Positions 43,801 to 51,725 of a stretch of DNA of 64,000 nucleotides are shown in pieces; the first letter of the stretch is position 1, and each line of letters starts with the position of its first letter. The stretch spans positions 62,001-126,000 of the forward strand of contig JAJEJD010000016.1 in the NCBI GenBank assembly GCA_022828125.1, given 5' to 3'. The DNA is from a bacterium (GTDB lineage: Bacteria; UBA8248). The notes beneath the pieces are model-generated. The model saw only the letters and a program-made list of their open reading frames with translations, was not told the DNA's origin and searched no databases. The position numbers and the translations under genes are program-made.

Positions 43801-43990
43801 GTAGGGACAGGTCGCGACCTGTCCTCCCCACTGGAAAACCAACCCCCCCTACCCCCCCTTGTCAGGGGGGTAAGAAAAAACAAAGCCCCCTCAGCCCGGT
43901 AGGGGCGCATCGCCTTTTTATACCCCCCTGACAAGGGGGGTAGGGGGGGTTGCCTCTTTATCCCCAGACAAGGGGGCTTTTTCAACGGCC
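43801..43990. repeat. Convergent-junction palindromic repeat, CCCCCC/GGGGGG hairpin copy 1
   Basis: GTAGGGACAGGTCGCGACCT (43801-43820) opens the region. The main palindrome is 43839-43953: AACCCCCCCTACCCCCCCTT then GTCAGGGGGG, a central spacer with GCGCATCGCC, and the inverted arm CCCCCCTGACAAGGGGGGTA to GGTTGCC. A CTTTTTCAACGG end (43977-43988) closes it. It lies between the converging AI-2E and cobalamin adenosyltransferase genes, and related copies occur at 51551, 56673 and 60315. No protein is encoded. Confidence 0.75.
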
Positions 43991-43992
43991 GC

Positions 43993-44517
43993 TCAGGCGG
44001 GAACTTCCACGCCCCTGTCCACGGCGCGGGCCATGAGGAAGAGGAGGTCGGAGACGCGGTTGAGATATACGAGCAGGTCGGGGTTGTCGATGTAGCCCTC
44101 ATCCCGCAGCTTGACCGACCATCGCTCGCCACGGCGGATGATGGTGAGCGCCATGTCCAGCGCGGCGCCGCAGGGCGAATCGCCGGAGATGACCCAGTCG
44201 GTGATCTGAATCTCCTTTTCATAGCGCGCCACCTGCGCGTCGGCCCACTCGACCTGCTCCGCGCCCACGCGCTCTCCCAGCCTGCCGGTCTTGCCCCGCA
44301 GCGTCGCCAGGTCGCTGCTCACGAGGTAGAGGTCTTTCTGGATTTTGAGGATTTCAGGCTTCAGCCATTCGGGTGCGGTCGAGCGGGCGAGGCCGAGCGC
44401 CGCCTTCGCCTCGTCGAGCGCGCCGTAGGCCTGCACCTGGGGATGATACTTGGGAACCCTGTCGGCGAACCACAAATCGGTGTTCCCGTCGTCCCCTCTT
44501 CGCGTGACGATGGACAT
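43993..44517 (-). CDS. PduO-type ATP:cob(I)alamin adenosyltransferase
   Basis: This 174-residue protein has the PduO/MMAB motifs VTRRGDDGNTDLWF (a variant of TRTGDxGxT), a conserved-helix ALTIIRRGERWSV and VYLNRVSDLLFLMARAVDRG. It transfers adenosyl from ATP to cobalamin, producing coenzyme B12 for mutases and dehydratases. The N-terminal motif has R for T at its third residue, an unusual change to the ATP loop. GGAGGAG precedes the start. It follows the dehydrogenase gene by 18 bp. Confidence 0.88.
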   Translation of the reverse strand: MSIVTRRGDDGNTDLWFADRVPKYHPQVQAYGALDEAKAALGLARSTAPEWLKPEILKIQKDLYLVSSDLATLRGKTGRLGERVGAEQVEWADAQVARYEKEIQITDWVISGDSPCGAALDMALTIIRRGERWSVKLRDEGYIDNPDLLVYLNRVSDLLFLMARAVDRGVEVPA

Positions 44518-44535
44518 CGCGTCACTCCTCCAAGG

Positions 44536-45597
44536 CTAGAGTCTCTTGATCACGTCGGTGGCGACGGAGCGCGTCGTCCCGGTTCCCCCCAGGTCCGCCG
44601 TGCGGTTTCCCCCGGCCAGATGCGCGCGGACCGCGCCGTCGAGCCGCTTCGCCGCGCGCTCCTCGCCCAGATAGTCAAGCATCAGGGCGGCGGAGATGAG
44701 CGCGGCCACCGGGTTGGCGATCCCCTTGCCCATGATGTCGGGGGCCGAGCCGTGCACGGGCTCGAACAGGCCGGGCGCGTCGCCTTTGGGGTTCGTGTTG
44801 GCGCTCGCGGCGACTCCCAGCCCGCCGACGATGGCGGCGCCCAGGTCCGTCAGGATGTCGCCGAACAGGTTCGTGGACACCACGACGTCGAAATGCTCAG
44901 GGCGCCTCACGAACTCCAGGGCGGCGGCGTCGACGAGATATTTCGCCGTCTCGACTTTCCTGTAGCGGGGCCTCGCCGCGACTTCCTCGAAAATCTCGTC
45001 CCACATCACCAGCGTGTGGCCCTGCGCGTTCGATTTTGTGACGTTCGTGACGTGTTTTTTCCGCTTGAGCGCCGCCTCGAACGCCGCCTCGATGATGCGC
45101 TCACAGCCCATGCGCGTGAAGACCGTTATCTGGGCGGCCATCTGCGAGGGGTGTCCCTCGTAGTGCCTGCCGCCGATGGGGCTGTATTCCCCCTCGGTGT
45201 TCTCGCGGAAGAAGAGCATGTCGATGTCGCCCGGCTCGTAGCCGCGCAGCGGCGATTCCAGCCCTTCGTACAGGATGATGGGGCGCATGTTGACGTAGAG
45301 GTCGAACCCCCTGCGCAGCGGAAGCAGGAGCTGGTTGAGCGTGATGTGATCAGGAATGTCGGGCCGGCCCACGGCGCCGAGCAGAATCGCGTCGTGTTTT
45401 CTCACGCGGTTCAGGAAATTCTCCGGGCACATCCGGCCCGTCTCGTGATAGAAATCGCTCCCCCAGGGGTATTTCGTAAAAGAAAACGCGAGACCCCGCT
45501 CGCTCTTCGCCAGTGCGCGCAGGACGCGCACCGCCTGGGTGACGACTTCGGGCCCGATGCCGTCCGCCGGTATTAAACCGATGCTGTGCTTCGCCAT
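44536..45597 (-). CDS. Isocitrate/isopropylmalate/tartrate dehydrogenase family enzyme
   Basis: This 353-residue beta-decarboxylating dehydrogenase starts IGLIPADGIGPEVVTQAVRV and has FDLYVNMRPIILYEG, MLFFRENTEGEYSPIGGRHY, VTKSNAQG with the catalytic Lys, FDVVVSTNLFGDILTDLGAA (metal Asp) and APGLFEPVHGSAPD. The ENTEGEYS loop and YVNMRP resemble tartrate dehydrogenase more than LeuB, but the two cannot be separated with certainty. It uses NAD and oxidises a 2-hydroxy acid with loss of CO2. AAGGAGGAG precedes the start. Confidence 0.82.
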   Translation of the reverse strand: MAKHSIGLIPADGIGPEVVTQAVRVLRALAKSERGLAFSFTKYPWGSDFYHETGRMCPENFLNRVRKHDAILLGAVGRPDIPDHITLNQLLLPLRRGFDLYVNMRPIILYEGLESPLRGYEPGDIDMLFFRENTEGEYSPIGGRHYEGHPSQMAAQITVFTRMGCERIIEAAFEAALKRKKHVTNVTKSNAQGHTLVMWDEIFEEVAARPRYRKVETAKYLVDAAALEFVRRPEHFDVVVSTNLFGDILTDLGAAIVGGLGVAASANTNPKGDAPGLFEPVHGSAPDIMGKGIANPVAALISAALMLDYLGEERAAKRLDGAVRAHLAGGNRTADLGGTGTTRSVATDVIKRL

Positions 45598-45658
45598 TAC
45601 TCCTCCTTCAAGGTTCCATACGCGGCAGGTGTGTCGAGCACATCCGGGCCGCCAGGCA

Positions 45659-47242
45659 TTAAAGTCCCCTTTCGATCAGATATTCCACCGGATTGTAGTC
45701 GTCCGTCAAAACCGGCCCGTAGATGCGCTCTCCCGGCGGCGACACGCGCGCGCGGGCGGCGAACGCGAACCTGAGCTCCCGGCGCATCGCCTCGCTCACG
45801 CGTCGGAAGCGGCCCGCGTCCTCGTCCCGGAACGCGAAGAAGAGAATGTTCTGCGCCGTGTAGGGATTCGCAGGGTCGGTGCTGTAGATGAGTATCTCCG
45901 GGAACACGCTGTTCATCGTCCGGTAGACGGACGCGTATATCGCCCCGCCTGCGCCCGCGCGGTAGCCGATGAGATTCAGCATGAAGGCGCCGCCGGGCGA
46001 GAGGCGTTCGCTCGCTTCCTCGAAAAACTCCTTCGTGACCAGATGCGGCGGTATGTTCCGCAAGCCCCGGTAGGCGTCGCCCACGATGAGATCGTATTTT
46101 TTTTTCGATGAGCGCAGAATGCGCCTGCCGTCTCCCACCAGGTTCTTGAGCCTCGGAAACTTCGCGAGCCTGAAAAACTTGCGCCCCGCATCGACGACTT
46201 CCGCGTCGAGTTCGGCCACTTCGATGGACATCTCCGGCCTCATGAGATGCAGCGCCTTGGGCATCGTGAAAGCGCCGCCGCCGATGAAGATCGCGCGCTT
46301 CATGTGGGGCACGAACAGAGGTCCCAATTCCAGGAAGCGGGTGTATTCATAGAAAAACTTTCTGTCGTCTCCCAGGACCATCGCCCCTTCGGGCTGGTGA
46401 TCCAGAAACATCTCGCGCACCCGCACGCCGTCGGCTTCCGTCCTCTCGAACACGCGGATCATGTGGTACATGTTCTCGCGCACCCACACCGTATCTTTAT
46501 CCACGCCGGGGATGACGCCCAGCCACGCGGCGCCCGTCCCCATCGAGGCCAGGAGGAACGCCGCGAGAAGCAGGTTCGCCCGCGCGTTTCGCTTCGAGAA
46601 CAATCTGGCGAGGTCGCCGCTGAGGTAGAGCCCCAGCGTCGCCGTGAGTGTAAGCGCCGCCGCCGTCGTCAGGAAGATGCCGTTCAGTCCGAAAAAGGGA
46701 ATGAAGACGAAGCCCGTCGCGAACGTGCCGAGAATGCTCCCGACCGTGGACCAGGTGAAGAGGTTGCCCGTCACCGCCCCCAGGCTGCCCTCTCCTCTTG
46801 CGGCAAGCTTCACCGCGAAGGGCGTGAGCGTGGCGAGCACGCATCCCGGAGCGGCGAAGAGCAGGAGACCGGCGATCACCGGCCCCGATTGGAGGCTCAG
46901 GCTCTCTTCCATCGTGGGCAGCAGGATCCCCCGAAGGGCGGGCACCAGCGCGACCAGGCCCGCGCCGGCCAGCATGAGGGAGAAAAACAGCCTGCTCGAC
47001 GGGTTGCGGTCCGCGAGCCTTCCCCCGATGGAATAGCCGAGGCTCAGCGCGGCCAGGATGATGCCGATCATCGAGGTCCACGTGTAGAGGGTATTGCCGA
47101 AGTGGGGGGCGAGGACGCGCCCCGCCGCGATCTCCATGACGAGAATCGAGCCGCCCGAGAGGAAGACCGAGAAATAGAGATACAGGCCCACCACGTTCTT
47201 CGTTTCAGATTCCGGCGCTCGCCTGGGCTGCCTGGCCACCAC
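45659..47242 (-). CDS. Fused membrane domain-spermidine synthase-like protein
   Basis: This 527-residue protein has an N-terminal part (about 250 residues) with seven to eight helices and a C-terminal Rossmann methyltransferase-type domain like spermidine synthase: RAIFIGGGAFTMPKALHLMR, VAELDAEVVDAGRKFF, LVGDGRRILRSSKKKYDLIV and the GDAYRG loop. Fused forms are common in bacteria, and their substrates are usually unknown because the polyamine site is not conserved. It sits 61 bp upstream of the dehydrogenase. The 47243-47383 gap upstream is divergent from a CoA-transferase. Confidence 0.85.
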   Translation of the reverse strand: MVARQPRRAPESETKNVVGLYLYFSVFLSGGSILVMEIAAGRVLAPHFGNTLYTWTSMIGIILAALSLGYSIGGRLADRNPSSRLFFSLMLAGAGLVALVPALRGILLPTMEESLSLQSGPVIAGLLLFAAPGCVLATLTPFAVKLAARGEGSLGAVTGNLFTWSTVGSILGTFATGFVFIPFFGLNGIFLTTAAALTLTATLGLYLSGDLARLFSKRNARANLLLAAFLLASMGTGAAWLGVIPGVDKDTVWVRENMYHMIRVFERTEADGVRVREMFLDHQPEGAMVLGDDRKFFYEYTRFLELGPLFVPHMKRAIFIGGGAFTMPKALHLMRPEMSIEVAELDAEVVDAGRKFFRLAKFPRLKNLVGDGRRILRSSKKKYDLIVGDAYRGLRNIPPHLVTKEFFEEASERLSPGGAFMLNLIGYRAGAGGAIYASVYRTMNSVFPEILIYSTDPANPYTAQNILFFAFRDEDAGRFRRVSEAMRRELRFAFAARARVSPPGERIYGPVLTDDYNPVEYLIERGL

Positions 47243-47383
47243 GCACTCCTCGAAAAAAAGAAAACCACGCCCTGCAAAAAGAAAACCGCACTCTATGGCA
47301 CTGAAAGACCTGAGGCAAGCCTTGGTGCGTCTGGATTTTTTCGGGTCGATGCCTCATAAATAGAATGAAATTCACCCGGAATC

Positions 47384-48112
47384 ATGCTGCATGGATTTTT
47401 CCTCAATAAAGAGAACGACGAGTTGGCCTCCGACAAGGTGTATCCATCATCCAGAGCCGCCATCGCCGACATACCCGATGGCGCCACCATTCTGCTGGGC
47501 GGGTTCGGCGGCGCGGGCATCCCGGAAAACCTCCTGGTCGCCATGGCCGACCACCCCGCGCGCGACCTGACCGTCGTCACGAACCACGCGGGTTTCGGCG
47601 AGCGCGGCCTCGCCGTGCTGCTCCGGCAGGGGAAGGTGCGGAAAATCATCTGCAGCTACGCCTTCCACAGGAGCGCGTTCGTGTTCAGAGAACTTTATCT
47701 CGAGGGGAAAATCGAACTCGAACAGCTCCCCCAGGGGACCATGGCCGAGAGGATCCGGGCGGCGGGCGCGGGCGTTTCCGCCTTCTACACACCCACCGGC
47801 GTCGGCACGCAGGCGGCCGAGGGCAAGGAGACCCGCACGATCAACGGGCGCGAGGCCGTGCTCGAATACCCCCTGCCCGGCGACGTGGCCGTCATCAAGG
47901 CGCACCGGGCCGACCGCGCGGGGAACCTCACCTACCGGGGCACGGCGGCGAACTTCAACCCCGTCATGGCGACGGCAGCCCCGCTCACCATCGCCGAGGT
48001 GGAGGAAATCGTGGAACCCGGCGTCATCGCGCCCGAGAGCGTGCACACGCCCTCGATTTACGTGCAAAGAGTCGTCAGAGGAGAAGACCTTGGCCTCCGA
48101 TCCGAAACTTGA
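47384..48112 (+). CDS. 3-oxoacid CoA-transferase subunit A
   Basis: This 242-residue alpha subunit has the SCOT/AtoD signatures IPDGATILLGGFGGAGIPEN, VVTNHAGFGERGLAVLL and FYTPTGVGTQAAEGKETRTI. It partners with the beta subunit that overlaps it by 23 bp. Together they transfer CoA between acyl-CoA and a 3-oxoacid (such as succinyl-CoA and acetoacetate). The ATG at 47384 is used, but a TTG at 47423 (MASDKVYPSS) is nearer the usual family start. Substrate specificity is not clear. Confidence 0.88.
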   Translation: MLHGFFLNKENDELASDKVYPSSRAAIADIPDGATILLGGFGGAGIPENLLVAMADHPARDLTVVTNHAGFGERGLAVLLRQGKVRKIICSYAFHRSAFVFRELYLEGKIELEQLPQGTMAERIRAAGAGVSAFYTPTGVGTQAAEGKETRTINGREAVLEYPLPGDVAVIKAHRADRAGNLTYRGTAANFNPVMATAAPLTIAEVEEIVEPGVIAPESVHTPSIYVQRVVRGEDLGLRSET

Positions 48113-48785
48113 AAGCTGCGCCTTAAAGCCTGCCGACATCGCCCGGCGCGTGGCGGCGGAACTGCCCGACGGCGCGGTGGTGAACCTGGGGATAGGCATA
48201 CCCACGCTCGTGGGAAACTACGTGGAAGCCGAACGCGGCGTGTTGTTCATGGCCGAAAACGGCATCATCGGCGCGGGTCCCAGACCGGAGGAGGGCCGGG
48301 AGGACAAGGACTACATCAACGCGTCGCGCGAACCCATCACCACCCTTCCGGGCGCGTCGGTGTTCGGGCACGCCGACGCCTTCGCCATGATACGCGGCGG
48401 CCACATCGACATCGCCATTATGGGCGCGCTGCAGGTCTCCGCCCGCGGCGACCTCGCCAACTGGACGGTGCCGGGGCTGGGCAAGGGCGGCATCGGCGGC
48501 GCGATGGACCTGGCGGCGGGCGCGCGCGAGGTCTACGCCATCATGACCCACACCATGAAAGACGGCGGCCTGAAGCTCCTGGAAGATTGCAGCTATCCCC
48601 TCACCGCGCGGCGAGTCGTCACCAAGCTGTTCACCGACATCGCGTTCATCGAGATCACGCCGGACGGCCCCCTTTTAAGAGAAGTGGCTGAAGGCTTAAC
48701 GGCTGAGGACGTGCAGGCGGTGAGCGAGCCCAAACTCATCACGAACGGATCGCCCGGCACGCTCATGCGCGAGGAAACTCCATGA
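48090..48785 (+). CDS. 3-oxoacid CoA-transferase subunit B
   Basis: This 231-residue beta subunit carries the catalytic glutamate in LFMAENGIIGAGPRP (Glu56), with NLGIGIPTLVGNYV before it and GGHIDIAIMGALQVSARGDL and KGGIGGAMDLAAGAREVYAI after it. The start is a TTG at 48090, 5 nt after GAGGAG. It overlaps subunit A upstream and the FIST-domain gene downstream (ATGA), so all three are probably translated together. Confidence 0.9.
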   Translation: MASDPKLESCALKPADIARRVAAELPDGAVVNLGIGIPTLVGNYVEAERGVLFMAENGIIGAGPRPEEGREDKDYINASREPITTLPGASVFGHADAFAMIRGGHIDIAIMGALQVSARGDLANWTVPGLGKGGIGGAMDLAAGAREVYAIMTHTMKDGGLKLLEDCSYPLTARRVVTKLFTDIAFIEITPDGPLLREVAEGLTAEDVQAVSEPKLITNGSPGTLMREETP

Positions 48786-50002
48786 CGCGCGCGGGCAGCG
48801 GCTTATCCGCGAATCCCGATTCCGCCGCCGCCGCGCAAGAGGCGATAGAAGAAGCCATGGCGGAGGCGAAGCTCGACGCCGCCTCCCTCGTCTTCCTGTT
48901 CGCGACACCCGCACACCTGCAGCGATGGCCCGAGGTGGTCGCCGCCGTAGCCGAGGGAACGGGCGGCGCGCGAATCGTCGGCTGCACGGGCTTCGGCGTC
49001 ATGACGGCGCAGGGCGAAATCGAGCGCACGCCGGGAATCTCGGTTCTGGCGGTGGGCGGGGACGCCCCGCCCGCAGCGCCTTTTCTCGTCGAGGGCCTGG
49101 GCGACTCACCACTGGAATGCGGGCGCGCCATCGGGCGGACGGCAAAAAAAGAATTGGCGGACGCGCTCTCGCAGGAGAGTCCGCCCCTGGTCGTCATCAT
49201 GCCCGACAGCTACCAACTACAGGCCGACGCGCTCTTCGAGGGAATCCACGAGGAACTGGGAGATGAGGCCATCATCGTTGGGGGCGGCGCCGCGGAGGAC
49301 GGCTCGGCGGGGAGAACCTTCCAGTTCCTGGACGGGCAGGTGCAGACAAACGCCGTCTCGGGCGTCGTGTTCGCGGGCGCGCCGAGGCGGTTCATCGGGA
49401 TATCGCAGGCCTATCTGCCGGTGGGCGAGCCCAGGCTCATCACCCGGGCGGAGGAGAACGTGGTCTGGGAAATCTCCGGCGAGCGCGCGTACGACGCCTA
49501 CGCCGAGGCGGCGGGTCCCGAATGGATGGAGAACATCCGCTTCGCGGCCATGAACCTGTTCATCGGCATTCCGGGAGACCCGGACAAGGTGACGCTCGAC
49601 CACGGCGAGTACATCGTGCGGCCCATCGTGGGCGCAGACGAGGAACGGGGGGTCATCGCGCTGCCGACGCCGGTCAAGACCGGCCAGGCCATCACCTTCG
49701 CCAAACGGGACGGATCGCGTGCGCGTGAGGACCTCCGCACCATGCTCGAAAAAGGAGCGCGCCGTTTCGGCGCCTCTGAAGATGCGGACGCAAGCGCGTT
49801 CGGCCTTTACTTCAACTGCGCGGGCCGGGGCAGTTCCCTCTACGGGGAGATGGAGGTGGACGCAGGCGCGATCCGGGAGAAGATGCGCGGGCTGCCCGTC
49901 GCCGGGTTCTTCACGGGTTCGGAGATCGCGCCCATCGGAAAAATCGACCATCTCCACCAGTATTCCGGCGTCCTCGTTCTGCTGGGAGAGGACACGGCTT
50001 AA
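48782..50002 (+). CDS. FIST N/C-domain sensor-like protein
   Basis: This 406-residue protein has FIST_N features, IVGCTGFGVMTAQGEIERT and VIIMPDSYQL-type strands (VVIMPDSYQLQADALFEGIH), and FIST_C features in the second half: DASAFGLYFNCAGRGSSLYG and VAGFFTGSEIAPIGKIDHLH. FIST domains are thought to bind small ligands, possibly amino acids, in signalling. No transmembrane helix or output domain is present. It overlaps the CoA-transferase subunit B gene by 4 bp. Confidence 0.85.
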   Translation: MTRAGSGLSANPDSAAAAQEAIEEAMAEAKLDAASLVFLFATPAHLQRWPEVVAAVAEGTGGARIVGCTGFGVMTAQGEIERTPGISVLAVGGDAPPAAPFLVEGLGDSPLECGRAIGRTAKKELADALSQESPPLVVIMPDSYQLQADALFEGIHEELGDEAIIVGGGAAEDGSAGRTFQFLDGQVQTNAVSGVVFAGAPRRFIGISQAYLPVGEPRLITRAEENVVWEISGERAYDAYAEAAGPEWMENIRFAAMNLFIGIPGDPDKVTLDHGEYIVRPIVGADEERGVIALPTPVKTGQAITFAKRDGSRAREDLRTMLEKGARRFGASEDADASAFGLYFNCAGRGSSLYGEMEVDAGAIREKMRGLPVAGFFTGSEIAPIGKIDHLHQYSGVLVLLGEDTA

Positions 50003-50036
50003 GGAAAATTTCTCATCATCCACGGGAGTACGACTC

Positions 50037-50465
50037 ATGGGATACAGCACGGGAAGCATCATCGTCACGACCCTTCATATACTGAGCGCGATACTTGCGG
50101 TCGGCGGCGTGGCCTTTCTTCGCTTCGTGGTCATACCCACCGCAGCGGACCTGCCCGAGGCGGAGCGCGGGCCGTTCATGGCGAAAATCCAGAAACGGTT
50201 CATCCCGATTCTCCACGGCTCGTTCCTGATCCTGTTGCTGACGGGGCTTCACCACTTAACCCGCCTCGTGCGGAGCGGCCTTGCTATTCCGGGGTCGCTG
50301 ATCGTGAAGATCGTCCTGGCCCTCGTCATCATCTTCGTGGGCGTCGCACTCACCATCCCGAAGGGCTTCGGGGGCATGAAAGCGCAGCGCAAGACGTGGC
50401 TCCTCTTCAACCTCATCCTCGCCCTCATCGTCGTCTACCTGGGCGTTTCATTCACCCACGGGTAA
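50037..50465 (+). CDS. Small four-helix membrane protein
   Basis: This 142-residue protein has four predicted membrane helices beginning IIVTTLHILSAILAVGGVAF and ending LILALIVVYLGVSF. Between them are conserved-looking charged stretches (RFVVIPTAADLPEAERGPFM and FGGMKAQRKTWLLF). It resembles the small CopD-like/DUF-type heme or copper membrane proteins, but no exact family is claimed. The ATG is 34 bp after the FIST stop, with GGGAG upstream. Function unknown. Confidence 0.7.
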   Translation: MGYSTGSIIVTTLHILSAILAVGGVAFLRFVVIPTAADLPEAERGPFMAKIQKRFIPILHGSFLILLLTGLHHLTRLVRSGLAIPGSLIVKIVLALVIIFVGVALTIPKGFGGMKAQRKTWLLFNLILALIVVYLGVSFTHG

Positions 50466-50489
50466 GGCTGGCAAAGGAGAGCGCAAGTG

Positions 50490-51491
50490 ATGCGGGCAGG
50501 CTGGTACGAGCGCAAGGGCGCGGCGCGCGAGGTGGTCGAAGTCGGCGAGATGGAGACGCCCGAACCCGGCGCAGGCGAAATAAGAGTGCGGCTTCACGCG
50601 TCGGGCGTAAATCCCACGGACTGCAAGCGCCGTGGGGGCCAGGGGTCCGAGGACTGGGGCTATTTCGAGCATTTTCCCGATTTTCCGAGAATCATCCCCC
50701 ACAACGACGGGGCGGGCGTCGTGGAGGAGATCGGCCCGGGTGCGGGCGGGCATGAAGCCGGCGATCGCGTATGGGTCTACAACGCGCGCTACAAACGCGC
50801 GTTCGGCACTTCGGCGCAATACGTCTGCCTGCCGGAGAAGTTTCTCGTCCGCCTGCCTGAAGAGACCAGCTTCGCAGAGGGGGCGTGCCTCGGCATTCCC
50901 GCCATGACGGCCCACCGCTGCCTGTTCGCGGACGGCCCCATCGACGGCAAGACGGTGCTCGTGACGGGCGGCGCCGGCCGCGTGGGGGTCTACGCCGTGC
51001 AACTGGCCAAATGGGCGGGAGCGAGGGTCATCGCCACGGTGAGCTCGGCGGCAAAGGCGGCACGCGCGACTCGTGCGGATCACGTCATCAACTACCGCGA
51101 AGAGGACGTCTTCGAGAGAATCATGGAGATCACGGACGGCGTGGGCGTGGACCGCGTGGTGGACGTGAATCTCGGCGTGAACTGGGAGACGAACTACAAG
51201 ATCCTGAAAATAGGGGGCGTCATCACTTCCTATTCCTCCATGGGGGATCGCACGCCCCCCTTCCCCCACTACGAACTCATGCTGAACAACATCACCATCC
51301 GCCTCGTGATGGTCCACTGCTGCCCGCCGGAGGCTCTGCTCGATGCCGCAGCAGACATCACTCGCGCCCTGGACGCAGGCGCGCTCACCCACCACATCGC
51401 GGAGCGGTTCCCGCTCGATGAACTCGCCGGCGCACACGAGGCCGTAGAAGCGGGCGAGGCGGTGGGCAACGTGATCGTGGAAATCGACTAA
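50490..51491 (+). CDS. Zinc-independent MDR alcohol dehydrogenase/quinone oxidoreductase
   Basis: This 333-residue medium-chain reductase has the NADPH-binding loop VLVTGGAGRVGVYAVQLAKW, the GroES-like N-terminal domain VRLHASGVNPTDCKRR, IIPHNDGAGVVEEIGPG, and DRVVDVNLGVNWETNYK. It lacks the catalytic-zinc Cys/His set of alcohol dehydrogenases and so resembles QOR/crotonyl-CoA-type reductases. It would reduce quinones or enones with NADPH. ATG 50490 follows AAGGAG at 8 nt; GTG 50487 is 5 nt from it and is equally possible. Confidence 0.85.
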   Translation: MRAGWYERKGAAREVVEVGEMETPEPGAGEIRVRLHASGVNPTDCKRRGGQGSEDWGYFEHFPDFPRIIPHNDGAGVVEEIGPGAGGHEAGDRVWVYNARYKRAFGTSAQYVCLPEKFLVRLPEETSFAEGACLGIPAMTAHRCLFADGPIDGKTVLVTGGAGRVGVYAVQLAKWAGARVIATVSSAAKAARATRADHVINYREEDVFERIMEITDGVGVDRVVDVNLGVNWETNYKILKIGGVITSYSSMGDRTPPFPHYELMLNNITIRLVMVHCCPPEALLDAAADITRALDAGALTHHIAERFPLDELAGAHEAVEAGEAVGNVIVEID

Positions 51492-51550
51492 AGCGAGAAT
51501 CAGGCGGCGCCGGGGGGGATGGCAACTTCCTGAAAGGGAAACCCCATAAA

Positions 51551-51725
51551 GGCAACCCCCCCTACCCCCCCTTGTCAGGGGGGCAAGAAAAAGCAAAACT
51601 CCCCAGCCCGGCGGGGACGCATCGCCTTTTTATACCCCCCTGTCAAGGGGGGGTAGGGGGGGTTGCCTTTCCAGTCGAGAGAGGTGCCCCTCTATCCCCT
51701 GAAAAGGGGCTTTTCAACAGCCCCC
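51551..51725. repeat. Convergent-junction palindromic repeat, hairpin copy 2
   Basis: The palindrome spans 51551-51667, starting GGCAACCCCCCCTACCCCCC and ending in the inverted arm TAGGGGGGGTTGCC, with GCATCGCCTTTTTATACCCC in the centre. It is followed by AAAAGGGGCTTTTCAACAGC (51702-51721). That end runs into the stop codon of the BioF-like gene (51714-51716), so the repeat supplies the gene's last codons. Copies exist at 43839, 56673 and 60315. Confidence 0.75.
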
